Source of the DNA: Calothrix sp. PCC 7716
Lineage (GTDB): Bacteria; Cyanobacteriota; Cyanobacteriia; Cyanobacteriales; Nostocaceae
Assembly: GCF_019977735.1 (NCBI RefSeq)
Contig: NZ_AP025018.1
Span: 11,102,580-11,166,579 of the forward strand
DNA length: 64,000 nucleotides
Direction: 5' to 3'
Shown here: piece after piece, positions 17,148-25,756 of the stretch
Layout of the letters: each line of letters starts with the position of its first letter
Numbering within the stretch: the stretch's first letter is position 1
The notes under the pieces: generated by a model
Databases searched by the model: none
The model's input: only the letters and a program-made list of their open reading frames with translations
Told to the model about the DNA's origin: nothing
Made by a program: the position numbers and the translations under genes

Positions 17148-17269
17148 AAAATCCAGTTAATGTGGCTGTGGTTAAACATCTTTTTTATAAAGTTAGGAAA
17201 CACTTAACTACTGATTGGAGTGAGGGTATTGAGCAAGGAATAAAACGCGGCTGGCTCATTGATGAGTAA
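17105..17269 (+). pseudogene. remnant of a second reading frame (possible restriction-enzyme tail)
   Basis: A different frame from the methyltransferase is open here and ends with a protein-like C-terminus (EYRYEQDYVKNPVNVAVV, later VRKHLTTDWSEGIEQGIKRG). No start codon or ribosome site belongs to it. Because it follows a broken methyltransferase it may be the tail of a cognate restriction enzyme fused by deletion; the identity is inference only. Confidence 0.35.
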
Positions 17270-17276
17270 ATGTATA

Positions 17277-17386
17277 CTATAGCATTTCCCGCTTTGATGA
17301 AGTATATAAAGGCGGGCAAGGATGCCCGCTCCACAATAACTTTACTAATTTGATTTGTACCTAACTTGACTAAGGGTTTGAAAAAT
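17277..17386. repeat. MITE-like element, copy A (contains GGGCAAGGATGCCC)
   Basis: About 110 nt that align along their whole length with 54806-54914: TATAGC(A/G)TTTC at the left, GATGAAGTA(T/C)ATAA, the GGGCAAGGATGCCCG palindrome, CTTTACTAA, then TTGTACCT(A/T)ACTTG and GAAAAAT at the right. The right terminal repeat is eroded in this copy. There is no coding potential. Confidence 0.65.
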
Positions 17387-17409
17387 CTACAAACAGGCAG
17401 TGACGCACC

Positions 17410-17943
17410 TTACATTTCCAATATAAAGCTTTCTCGGAGGTGAAAGTTAGGTTCGGCACCTTTATGACTCAATGCCCAGTAACTAACATCACCATTTGTG
17501 CTTTTTATGACAGTTGTAATTGCTACCTCAATTTGTTGCGCTATAGAAATAATTTTAGTTAAGTCTATATCAAGTGCTAAGTCAAAAGAATCGGGATTAT
17601 GCTTTACGTTAAATGGGAGTGTTGTAAAAGCAGTTTCTTCTTGCATTCCTTGACGGTAGTTATCAAAGCGGTAGGTGTTCCAGTGTCCAGCAGGAGAAAG
17701 ATTAAATTCCCAGTAACCAGGAGAATTTTCGGCGCCTAGAAAAAACTCAAAGCACGTGTCAAGCCAAAGTTCGTTTTTACGTTGGGGTGTTTCAGGTGAT
17801 GCAATATCAACTTGTTGGATATCGCCAAGAAGGTTATAGCTGATAGTAAGTAAATTCTCGTTTCTAGCTATGTTACCTGTAATTTTCAGATTGGATGGCG
17901 CCTGTGTGGATGGAAAAGGCTGTAAAGAAAAAGTCTGTGCCAT
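17410..17943 (-). CDS. DOMON-like domain protein
   Basis: A 177-residue protein resembling the stand-alone DOMON/CBM9-like beta-sandwich: KNELWLDTCFEFFLG followed by YWEFNLSPAGHWNTYRFDNY and the C-terminal WALSHKGAEPNFHLRESFIL. There is no signal peptide, so it is probably cytoplasmic. The ligand may be a sugar or heme in the wider superfamily; the role here is unknown. Its ATG overlaps the stop of the phosphotransferase gene by one base, so the two form an operon. Confidence 0.75.
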   Translation of the reverse strand: MAQTFSLQPFPSTQAPSNLKITGNIARNENLLTISYNLLGDIQQVDIASPETPQRKNELWLDTCFEFFLGAENSPGYWEFNLSPAGHWNTYRFDNYRQGMQEETAFTTLPFNVKHNPDSFDLALDIDLTKIISIAQQIEVAITTVIKSTNGDVSYWALSHKGAEPNFHLRESFILEM

Positions 17944-19046
17944 TATTTCACATCTTGAATAATTTTATTAATCGTTGCTTGTTGTGCTTCGATGCTTTCG
18001 GTGAGTTTAAATTGTACGAGCGCGCGGGCTAAGTTATGTTCTGGATGTTTGACTTTGAAGTAAAAATTGCCTGCTAAATAGTCGGCAAAGAATCTTAACC
18101 CTAACTCGAATGCTATCAAACGGATGGCATCGTACATATATATATAGTCATTCTCGGTCAGAAATTCTTTTGCTACTGCTAGATACCCTTGGAGAATTTC
18201 TTTACATATATCAGTATCAAAAGTAACGCTTTGCCAATTTTCGGTTTCTTCACCCGCAGGGTTACAGCCAGACCGCAAACAGTCACCAATGTCATAATGT
18301 ACTAATCCTGGTTTGACTGTATCAAGGTCAATAACACTTACTGCTTTTTTAGTACTAGTATCGAACATGACATTATTTATTTTCGGGTCGCCATGCATCA
18401 AACGTAGTGGTAGCTGACCCGAAGTTTTGGCATTTTCTAATATAGGCGCCAGTGAATAATGTTTTTCGACAAATTCTAGGCAATAATTGACTTCGGGAGT
18501 TAATTGTGGAGTTACTGTAGCTAAAACTTCGTTATAGTGTTCTAAATAAAGTGGGGTAATATGAAACCCTTTGAGAGTATCAGCAAGTTTTTGTGGTGAC
18601 AGGTCGCTAATAAGGTTATGGAACATACCCAAAGCGTAACCAATTTCTCTAGCTTGCTCCCCAGAGTGCATAATGTCGAAAGACTCGGAAGCTTCGATAA
18701 AACTAATCGCGCGCCAAAATGAACCATTGGCATCAGTATAATAATCTTGAATATCTTTGCTTGGTAACACATTTGGTACTTCCCAACGACGATTTAAGGG
18801 AGTATTTTGTAACCGCTTGCTAACATGCTCTGTAAAAGTACGCATATTTTGCATAACAAGCTGAGGTTGACGAAACACTTGTGTATTGATGCGTTGTAAA
18901 ACAAAGTTCTGTTGTGTTGATACCTTGACCAAAAAAGTATCATTTATATTGCCACTGCCAAATGGTTGAACGTCTACAACTTTGCCCGTTTGGGTAAATT
19001 GGTCAGCAATTGCAGTTAAATTATCTGTTTTAATATTACCTGTCAT
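17943..19046 (-). CDS. APH-family phosphotransferase (sugar-kinase-like)
   Basis: A 367-residue kinase of the aminoglycoside-phosphotransferase fold. Visible parts: N-lobe FGSGNINDTFLVKVSTQQNF, catalytic loop LMHGDPKINNVMFD (Asp, Asn) and the metal site VIDLDTVKPGLVHYDIGDC. Members with this layout phosphorylate small metabolites such as N-acetylhexosamines. I start at MTGNIKTD (19046); the frame is open to 19112 with an extra N-terminus that does not look like the family. It is followed by an overlapping DOMON-like gene, suggesting work on the same carbohydrate. Confidence 0.75.
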   Translation of the reverse strand: MTGNIKTDNLTAIADQFTQTGKVVDVQPFGSGNINDTFLVKVSTQQNFVLQRINTQVFRQPQLVMQNMRTFTEHVSKRLQNTPLNRRWEVPNVLPSKDIQDYYTDANGSFWRAISFIEASESFDIMHSGEQAREIGYALGMFHNLISDLSPQKLADTLKGFHITPLYLEHYNEVLATVTPQLTPEVNYCLEFVEKHYSLAPILENAKTSGQLPLRLMHGDPKINNVMFDTSTKKAVSVIDLDTVKPGLVHYDIGDCLRSGCNPAGEETENWQSVTFDTDICKEILQGYLAVAKEFLTENDYIYMYDAIRLIAFELGLRFFADYLAGNFYFKVKHPEHNLARALVQFKLTESIEAQQATINKIIQDVK

Positions 19047-19235
19047 GTCCACGCGACTCCCCTTGTCATGAAAGACATAGTAGCGCAATTGCTGCATCAA
19101 GGTCTGTATCAAGGTGCTATAAGAGTTGTTTTTTCTTACAACAAGACTCTGCTTAAGTCTAAACTAATAGGTTCAAACCCAGGAATTAATATACTTTAGT
19201 GAGGTAGGTAAACTTGAATTGACAGATAATTATAT

Positions 19236-21359
19236 TTACTCTGAGCGTTTTGATATGGGTTTTGATAGCACTGTAACTGGCGCCCGTTTAAGTTTACTTT
19301 CCTTCAATTTATATGTTTTTTGTATGTTTTTGATATCATCAATATTTTTAGCTTCGCTAATTTCTAACTCTGATACCATTTTTTCAGCTTTATTATTTAT
19401 ATTCTTAGTTTCATATATATGAATTTCATTAACAATATACATAAAGCCAAATAATAACATTGAGCCTAATGCGCCAAACCAAAGGCGTTTATTATATAAT
19501 GATTTTGACAATTGATTTTCTTGACTAGACCTTTCTGATAGAAAATTTTGCTCCTCTTTTTTCTGTACTAGATTATTATTGCTATTATAAGTCCAATTTA
19601 CTCTTCTTTGTAATTTTTCTAATGATTGATTTAAACAGGAATATTCATGACGAATTGTATAGTAACTTTTCGTTTGATTACAGGAAACAAAGAATAATCT
19701 GATTTCACCATTGCCATTATTCTTCAAAGCGATTTCATCTACGGTTTGATAAAATTTTAAGATATTCTCAGTAGGCTGAATATAGTTTTCATTAAAGAAT
19801 ATATAATCATGTTTACTATCAGTTTTGTAAGCTGTATCATTCACAAATTTTGCATAGTTTTGTATTGTTTTTAATTCATTATATATAAATTCAATAGTTG
19901 ATTGTTTTTGCTCTAATTCTATACTGCTTGCTTCCGAACTCAACTCAGCTTGTTCTAGCTTTTGATAATATTCATCTACAAGTATCTGAATATCTTCTGA
20001 TTTTTTTAAATAAGATTGTCTCAGTACATTAAAAAATCCTGAACATTCAAAACATTGCTTACCAGTTTCCAAAAGTAAGTTTGTTGTGGGAATACATTTT
20101 TTAAGTTTATTTTGTACATTGGTTAATTTTTTTATAAAGTTATCGAAAGTGGTAAATTGAGATTTATTGTAATTATAATATAAAATATATTCTCCAAAGC
20201 CATCTAGCCCTATTCCTTTGATTGAGACACCAAATATTTCTATTAAAGCCTTAATTGTATCGAAATCTAATATATAATTACTTTTATAATTTTGTAAAAT
20301 TATTTTATTTGTATCATAAATAACGCAAAAATATTGATAATTAGTATCATTTAGTAAAGTTTTTATACTATTATCCAATACACTGGGAGATACCAAGTTT
20401 AACTTGTAATTTATATTGTTGAAATAATCACTAGTTATTTCATTCAATTTACTAATTGAACATCCTTTCTTATTACTATAAATTTGTTCGCGAACTTTGG
20501 TAAAACTTTTGTCATTGAAATAGCTGTTTATCAATGGTATAAATGTTTGTGCTTTACCAAGAATACGTGCTGTTTTCCTTTCAAGTTTTTTACATATACA
20601 GATAATATCTTGAATAAAATAGTCTTGCTCATCTATCGTTATAACTATTTTACATTGCCCATTAACCGTAATTTTCTTAATTGTGGTTATGTCAAACAGT
20701 TCTATTAAATATTTTACTATATCAGTACTTATCTCAAATTTACTGCTGTTTTGCTCTAAAGAGAGTAATTGATTTAAGGTCGCATGTATTTTCTCAATTT
20801 CTTTAATTATTTTTTTAAGTTCATTTGTTTGCGGCTTCGATTTAAACTGAAATTTAATTTTTAAGCTTAAAGTTGATAAATGTTTATCTAATTTTGTAAA
20901 ATTATAATAAGATGTATTTTTAGTTGTTCTTCTAAATATATTATCTTTAAAGTGATAAATTATAGTTTCAATATAATTGGCTTGTGTAATAGAATTGGAT
21001 ATTATATCTATTAAGTAATTAAATTCACTTTCAATTTTTTCTAAGTCCTTCTTGCTATTGATATAATGACCGATAAATTCTTGCAATTCTTCTGGTACTT
21101 CCGCATATATATATGATTTATTTGCGTTCTTTATATTTTCCAATAACTCACTTTGCTTAGACTTTCTTTGGGCAATATCTTTTTTGAATTTTTCAAATAG
21201 TTTATACTGATTTTCTATAAACTTTTGATGTTTCTCTAAGATTTTAATTACGTTACCTACATAAATAAGTTGTTGTTTATATTCGCCTTTTAAAATAAGT
21301 TGTATCAAAAGAATATTTGGCAAAATGTATTCATCAAAAAATGTGTATAATCTAGCCAT
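19236..21359 (-). CDS. large orphan coiled-coil protein with one C-terminal membrane segment
   Basis: I do not recognise this 707-residue protein. It is Lys-, Asn- and Ile-rich with long helical, coiled-coil-like stretches (residues 30-85 and 440-490). One membrane segment (LWFGALGSMLLFGFMYIV, about 626-643) is followed by a 64-residue basic tail. Two segments resemble each other: about 211-260 (DIVKYLIELFDITTIKKITV) and 365-414 (DTIKALIEIFGVSIKGIGLD), each ending in a (F)I-x-KKL helix, so a small alpha/beta module may be duplicated. The gene is very AT-rich and has only one GGCGCC, at its 3' end, which suggests recent acquisition. Start chosen at ATG 21359 with CCAGG upstream; a GTG lies 9 nt earlier. 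It stands alone. Confidence 0.75.
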   Translation of the reverse strand: MARLYTFFDEYILPNILLIQLILKGEYKQQLIYVGNVIKILEKHQKFIENQYKLFEKFKKDIAQRKSKQSELLENIKNANKSYIYAEVPEELQEFIGHYINSKKDLEKIESEFNYLIDIISNSITQANYIETIIYHFKDNIFRRTTKNTSYYNFTKLDKHLSTLSLKIKFQFKSKPQTNELKKIIKEIEKIHATLNQLLSLEQNSSKFEISTDIVKYLIELFDITTIKKITVNGQCKIVITIDEQDYFIQDIICICKKLERKTARILGKAQTFIPLINSYFNDKSFTKVREQIYSNKKGCSISKLNEITSDYFNNINYKLNLVSPSVLDNSIKTLLNDTNYQYFCVIYDTNKIILQNYKSNYILDFDTIKALIEIFGVSIKGIGLDGFGEYILYYNYNKSQFTTFDNFIKKLTNVQNKLKKCIPTTNLLLETGKQCFECSGFFNVLRQSYLKKSEDIQILVDEYYQKLEQAELSSEASSIELEQKQSTIEFIYNELKTIQNYAKFVNDTAYKTDSKHDYIFFNENYIQPTENILKFYQTVDEIALKNNGNGEIRLFFVSCNQTKSYYTIRHEYSCLNQSLEKLQRRVNWTYNSNNNLVQKKEEQNFLSERSSQENQLSKSLYNKRLWFGALGSMLLFGFMYIVNEIHIYETKNINNKAEKMVSELEISEAKNIDDIKNIQKTYKLKESKLKRAPVTVLSKPISKRSE

Positions 21360-21708
21360 AAAATGCACCTGGAATCATGATTATTCCATCATGCATAATT
21401 TTCTTTTTATTTTAAACCGTGCTATTTCTGAATATCAGAACGAAATTCATTGGTACGCTAGCACCAGAATCAGTAATATTACGCCCCTACTTTTATTGCA
21501 GTGACTGTTTTACTGCTTTTTTCAGTTATATAGTTTTAAAGTTTTAAAATATTTTTAATAATACTGATTATTATAATCATTAAAAATTAAAATGCTGGGG
21601 TACCAAGCTCCTCGACCCAACCTACTTTCTTATTTATCCTCTTCTCTATGGTCTCTGTGTCTCTGTGGTAAAGATAATTACTTTAACTACACAGATGAGA
21701 CACCTATG
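21360..21708. other. intergenic region with a repeat related to 23830-23912
   Basis: A 349-nt spacer, AT-rich in its first half. The part from about 21646 (CTCTGTGTCTCTGTGGTA, an AAGATAATTACTTT palindrome-like core, then GAGACACCTATGCTACA) matches the element at 23837-23912. I see no gene. Confidence 0.5.
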
Positions 21709-22875
21709 CTACATTTGTTCAAACTGGCGCCAACACAAGTACATTGCGCGCGGTACATGGAAACATCCTTTCCATTTACCACCTTTAAGGTTTAATAATA
21801 CTTCTCCCCGTCTGTTTAAATAACCGAACCATTCGCCATGTTGGGGGTCTGCGAAGTGTGACCATGAATATTCGTGCAGTTTTTTATACCATTCCCAACA
21901 AAGTTGGCGCCCTGTTAATTTATAACCCATAGCGAGCGCAACCAAAGTCTCTAAGTGTACCCACCAAAGTTTTTGATCCCACTCAAGTTGTTGGGGTGGA
22001 TGTCCTGCGCTATCCATAAAGTAATACAATCCACCGTATTCTCTATCCCATGCGAAGTTAAGGATATTTAGTACAACTTCGACAGCTTGGTCGATTGTTT
22101 TTGTGTCATTTTTACGGTGAGCGATATCCATAATGAACCACATCGCTTCAATACCATGACCCGGGTTAATTACTCTACCATCGAAACTATCTATATGGGC
22201 GCCTTCTGGAGTAACGTTTTCAAACATTAATCCTCGCTCTTGGTCGAGAAAGTCACCCATCACTTCTGTTACGGTTGCTTCCAGAACTTGTTCAAGGGTT
22301 TCATTCGGTAATAACCACTCCATCTCCAAAGTCAGGTTCGCTAAAATCATAGGCACTGCTAACGATTTCATAGCGCGCGTACCGGGATAAGCTTTTGTAT
22401 ATTTACCTTTAGGATTATCTTTACGACGCAACACATTATTATACGCTTGCATCGCTACATCTTTCGCCCACTCTTCACCGGAAGCCAGTGCATATTTACT
22501 AAACGCCATTGCCGCAAAGCAATCGGAGAATATATTGTAAGGTTGTACGAGTGGTTGACCTTCGCGGTTGAGTGCAAAATACCAGTTACCTTCCTCGTCA
22601 CGTCCGTGTTCTGCAAGAAATTTGGCGCCACATTCAGCTATTTTTAGCCAGTCTTCACGCTTTTCTATTTCGTTGCACAGCATGGAGAACGTCCATACTT
22701 GACGGTTTTGCAGCCAAATAAATTTGTCGGTGTCGTATACTTGCCCATTTGTATCTAAACAGGTAAAGTAACCACCTTTTTCCCAGTCGATAGAGTATTT
22801 TTCCCAAAACGGCAGTACATCGTTAAGGAGAGCGTTTTTGTAGAGTTGTGCTAATTCCTGAAAGTTGTACTCCAT
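21709..22875 (-). CDS. AGE-family (N-acylglucosamine 2-epimerase-like) isomerase
   Basis: A 388-residue (alpha/alpha)6-barrel protein of the AGE/cellobiose-2-epimerase superfamily. Recognisable segments: [46 protein letters not shown] (with the conserved Gly-His and Glu), and [14 protein letters not shown]. These enzymes interconvert C2 epimers of (N-acyl)hexoses. Starting at MEYNFQEL gives the usual length. The 3' end is near a repeat; there is no operon partner, though an APH-type sugar kinase lies 3 kb away. Confidence 0.85.
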   Translation of the reverse strand: MEYNFQELAQLYKNALLNDVLPFWEKYSIDWEKGGYFTCLDTNGQVYDTDKFIWLQNRQVWTFSMLCNEIEKREDWLKIAECGAKFLAEHGRDEEGNWYFALNREGQPLVQPYNIFSDCFAAMAFSKYALASGEEWAKDVAMQAYNNVLRRKDNPKGKYTKAYPGTRAMKSLAVPMILANLTLEMEWLLPNETLEQVLEATVTEVMGDFLDQERGLMFENVTPEGAHIDSFDGRVINPGHGIEAMWFIMDIAHRKNDTKTIDQAVEVVLNILNFAWDREYGGLYYFMDSAGHPPQQLEWDQKLWWVHLETLVALAMGYKLTGRQLCWEWYKKLHEYSWSHFADPQHGEWFGYLNRRGEVLLNLKGGKWKGCFHVPRAMYLCWRQFEQM

Positions 22876-23041
22876 GAGTTTTAACCTGTTGCAGAAGAAT
22901 GATATTTGATACTAAAGGCGCCGACGTTTAAACGTTTCCAGGTTGAGATTGGAAACTAATCGTTAATTATTACTCTGTTAGTGAATAAGTACAAGTGTTT
23001 AGAGCAACAAAGTAATTATTACCATCTTTGTAAGCAGGCAT

Positions 23042-23096
23042 TTGTCAAGCAAAACTTGACAAGTTTCTCGCAATTATGTAAAGTAATACTTGACAA
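23042..23096. promoter_or_regulatory. TTGTCAAG/CTTGACAA operator-promoter upstream of the XRE-ClpN gene
   Basis: TTGTCAAG (23042-23049) and CTTGACAA (23055-23062) form a perfect 8-bp inverted repeat with a 5-nt spacer, and a third CTTGACAA lies at 23089-23096. The TTGACA within them could be -35 boxes; from the second, TAAAGT follows at 17 nt. The position 15-70 nt before an HTH regulator gene suggests autoregulation. Confidence 0.55.
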
Positions 23097-23110
23097 AACT
23101 AGAGCAAATA

Positions 23111-23764
23111 ATGAAAAACCGACTGAAAGAACTTCGACAAATGCACGAATGGTCACAATCAGACCTAGCTAGAGAATTAGGAGTAAGTCGTCAAGCGGTT
23201 AACGGGTTTGAATCAGGCAAATTTGACCCAAGTTTAGACATGGCTTTCAAAATTGCCAGTCTTTTCAACGTTGCAATTGAAGATGTTTTTATCTACGAGG
23301 CTAGCAATGCTATGCAAACACTTGTCAAACAATTCAAAAAATACTTTGGCTTCGAGAGGTTTACAGAGAAAGCAATAAACGCTATCAAGTTTGCACGTAA
23401 TGAAGCAACACGTTTACAAAAATCACAAGTTGAGCTAGAACATATGCTCCTGGGGTTATTGGCTGATCCAACAACAACCTCTGCTCGTTTACTGCGAGCA
23501 AACGGTATGACACTTGATATCGAAACCAATGACCATTCCTTTGAATCTCGTGGGAATCTAAAATTTAGCCCACAAGGTAATTCTGCCCTAGAGCTTGCCT
23601 TAGAGATAGTTAAACTAAAGAGTAGAAAATATATTGGAACTGAACATCTCTTGCTGGCTTTAGTCCAATTAGCTCAAACAGAAAATGCTGGTTTAAGCGA
23701 CCTGTTTCAAAGATACGAAATTGATCTTGAAGCCTTGAACAATCAATTGGCAGAAATTGTTTAA
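23111..23764 (+). CDS. XRE-family regulator fused to a Clp N-terminal domain
   Basis: A 217-residue two-domain protein. Residues 1-65 are a compact XRE HTH of the YozG-like type (MKNRLKELRQMHEWSQSDLA, LGVSRQAVNGFESGKF). Residues 75-217 form a ClpA/ClpB-type N-domain repeat (FTEKAINAIKFARNEATRL then VELEHMLLGLLADPTTTSAR, and a second half IGTEHLLLALVQ). Clp N-domains bind adaptors or substrates of the AAA+ unfoldase, so the protein may couple gene control to Clp proteolysis; this is inference. I start at ATG 23111, not the upstream TTG at 23090, because the HTH begins there. An inverted repeat upstream fits an operator. Confidence 0.8.
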   Translation: MKNRLKELRQMHEWSQSDLARELGVSRQAVNGFESGKFDPSLDMAFKIASLFNVAIEDVFIYEASNAMQTLVKQFKKYFGFERFTEKAINAIKFARNEATRLQKSQVELEHMLLGLLADPTTTSARLLRANGMTLDIETNDHSFESRGNLKFSPQGNSALELALEIVKLKSRKYIGTEHLLLALVQLAQTENAGLSDLFQRYEIDLEALNNQLAEIV

Positions 23765-24133
23765 ATTTTAACTATTAGCCCGTATCATTTATAACTCTTT
23801 CTTTGTGTACGAGCGTGCCTAAAGAGCTTCTCTCCGTGTACTCTGTGTCTCTGTGGTAGAGACCGAATTAATTGGGTCTCTACCACTGCACAGGCGAGAC
23901 GCCTATGCTACAACTGTAACCAATCACTCATCCGTTACATCCGTTGCCAAATAACTCACCCTCTTAGGTGAAGGCGCCATAACGCACAAGCGGTTAATAT
24001 GAACTCATATTAAGCAAATCTTTACAAAGTAGATTACGGTAATTAATAGACGATTGGTTGTATATCAAACCAGCGGCTAAAAATATATTCTCCATTAACC
24101 ATACCCATTAATTAAATATATATACGTATTTCT
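23765..24133. other. intergenic region filled with repeats
   Basis: A 369-nt spacer. It has a 28-bp palindrome (23856-23883), a GAGACGCCTATGCTACA tail shared with 21698-21714, an inverted pair of ATCCGTTAC 9-mers (23932-23949) and one GGCGCC. The last 130 nt before the exporter operon are AT-rich and probably hold its promoter. No gene is seen. Confidence 0.55.
23856..23883. repeat. 28-bp palindrome of the GTAGAGAC-N12-GTCTCTAC family
   Basis: Arms GTAGAGAC and GTCTCTAC flank the core CGAATTAATTGG, which is palindromic except for one pair. Other copies: 44413, 46639, 48515 and a degenerate one at 60852. Confidence 0.75.
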
Positions 24134-25606
24134 ATGGCAACGCAAATTAAAATTCCTGTTTTTGGTACAAAGATAAAGTCTCCATCCCGTTGGGTATTGG
24201 GTTTAATGGCAGCTGGTGTTTTTGTCGCTGGGACTGTCGCTACTAATACATTTATTACTCAACGTGGTCGAAACGAAGATATTTCCCAGCTTACGGTTCC
24301 AGTTGAGGCAAAAAATGTCACGCTACGAATTACAGCGAGTGGTAGAGTTACCCCAGTTCAAAGTGTGAATGTTAGCCCTAAAAATGGTGGTATTCTTGGG
24401 CAGTTACTTGTCGAACAAGGCGACAAGGTACAGCAAGGGCAAATTATTGCCAAAATGAATAGTGCTGATATTCAAGCTCGTATCCAACAAGCGCGCGCAA
24501 ATGTTGCACAAGCAAAAGCACAACTCGACCAAGCGCGTGCAGGTAGTCGTCCACAAGAAATTGCTCAGTCCCGTGCTAGGTTAGCATCACAAGAAGCACA
24601 ACTTGCGGCAAGCATAGCAGGAAACCGTCCGCAAGAAATAGCCCAAGCTCAGGCACAAGTTGATGCTGCACAAGCAAGAGCTAATTATACTGCTGAACAA
24701 GTGCGACGCTATCAATATCTTGTTGGTCAAGGTGCCGAAAGACAGCAGTTATTAGACCAAGCTATAAGCGATGATAATTCTGCTAAAGCTTCTTTACGCG
24801 AAGCCCAAAAACGTTTATCGTTATCGCAAAGTGGTAGCCGTTCCGAAGATATTGCTCAACGTCAAGCGGCAGTTGCAGAAGCGCACGCAGCATTACAATT
24901 AGCTGAAAGTGGTTCGCGTCCTGAAGAAATTGCTCAACGCACCGCAGCAGTAGCAGAAGCACAAGCGCGACTCCAAGCAGAATTAGTTAATTTAGAAGAC
25001 TCAATTATTCGGGCGCCGTTTTCTGGTATTGTCACACAAAAATATGCCAACGTTGGTGCTTATGTGGCGCCGACAACTTCGGCATCAGCAAGTGCTTCTG
25101 CAACATCAAGTTCGATAGTTGCTTTAGTACGCGGTTTAGAAGTTTTAGCAAGTGTACCTGAAGCCGATATTGGTAGAATTAAAGTTGGGCAGCAGGTAGA
25201 AATTACTAGTGATGCTTACCCAGACCAAGTATTTAAAGGACGTGTTCGCTTAATTGCACCTGAAGCGGTAAAAGAAGAAGGTGTAACTTTATTTCAAATA
25301 CGAGTACAAATCGAAACAGGTGAAGAAAAATTGCGCTCTGGCTTAAACGTTGATTTGACGTTCTTAGGCGATGATGTACCAAATGCGTTAATGATACCGA
25401 CTGTAGCTATTGTGACAGAGAAAGGAAATACTGGTGTATTAGTACCTGATAGCAAAAATCAACCTCAGTTTCGTCCCATTGTCGTTGGCTCACAAATAAA
25501 AAACCAAACCCAAATTCTGGAAGGAGTCAAACAAGGAGAGCGAATTTTCTTAAACCCTCCTAAAGAATATCAAATGCAAAAGCAAATGGAACAACAAAAT
25601 AAATAA
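24134..25606 (+). CDS. HlyD/MacA-type membrane fusion protein (DevB-like)
   Basis: A 490-residue periplasmic adaptor that links an ABC exporter to an outer-membrane channel. It has an N-terminal membrane anchor (WVLGLMAAGVFVAGTVATN), a lipoyl/biotinyl half GRVTPVQSVNVSPKNGG, a long helical hairpin with four SGSRPEEIAQ-like repeats (AGSRPQEIAQ, AGNRPQEIAQ, SGSRSEDIAQ, SGSRPEEIAQ) and the second lipoyl half RAPFSGIVTQKYANVGAYV. A Ser/Ala-rich loop (TSASASASATSSS) is inserted after it. It is followed by a permease and an ATPase gene in the DevB-DevC-DevA order. The outer-membrane channel (TolC/HgdD) is not in the window. Confidence 0.85.
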   Translation: MATQIKIPVFGTKIKSPSRWVLGLMAAGVFVAGTVATNTFITQRGRNEDISQLTVPVEAKNVTLRITASGRVTPVQSVNVSPKNGGILGQLLVEQGDKVQQGQIIAKMNSADIQARIQQARANVAQAKAQLDQARAGSRPQEIAQSRARLASQEAQLAASIAGNRPQEIAQAQAQVDAAQARANYTAEQVRRYQYLVGQGAERQQLLDQAISDDNSAKASLREAQKRLSLSQSGSRSEDIAQRQAAVAEAHAALQLAESGSRPEEIAQRTAAVAEAQARLQAELVNLEDSIIRAPFSGIVTQKYANVGAYVAPTTSASASASATSSSIVALVRGLEVLASVPEADIGRIKVGQQVEITSDAYPDQVFKGRVRLIAPEAVKEEGVTLFQIRVQIETGEEKLRSGLNVDLTFLGDDVPNALMIPTVAIVTEKGNTGVLVPDSKNQPQFRPIVVGSQIKNQTQILEGVKQGERIFLNPPKEYQMQKQMEQQNK

Positions 25607-25608
25607 TT

Positions 25609-25740
25609 TAGTGCTGAGTGCTGAGTGCTGAGTGCTGAGTGCTGAGTAGAAAGTTAGGATTACGGAGTTACTACTTACTACTTACTACTTACTACTTATT
25701 TCTCATTACTAGTACTCAGCACTCAGAACTCAGCACTTTT
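25609..25740. repeat. double heptamer tandem-repeat block
   Basis: Five copies of GTGCTGA (from 25611), then four copies of TTACTAC (about 25677-25706), then inverse CTCAGCA-type copies before 25737. The outer arms are complementary, so the transcript would form a long hairpin between the adaptor and permease genes. Confidence 0.85.
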
Positions 25741-25756
25741 ATACTATTTAATTATT

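Noticed and set aside
17105-17269. Programmed frameshift at the A7 run in the methyltransferase
   Set aside because: Shifting frame does not restore methyltransferase motifs IX-X, so a deletion or fusion explains the sequence better.
24000-24133. NtcA site (GTA-N8-TAC) before the exporter operon
   Set aside because: Only GTA-N8-TAA is present near 24020, and no proper -10 box at the right distance; too weak to report as a site.
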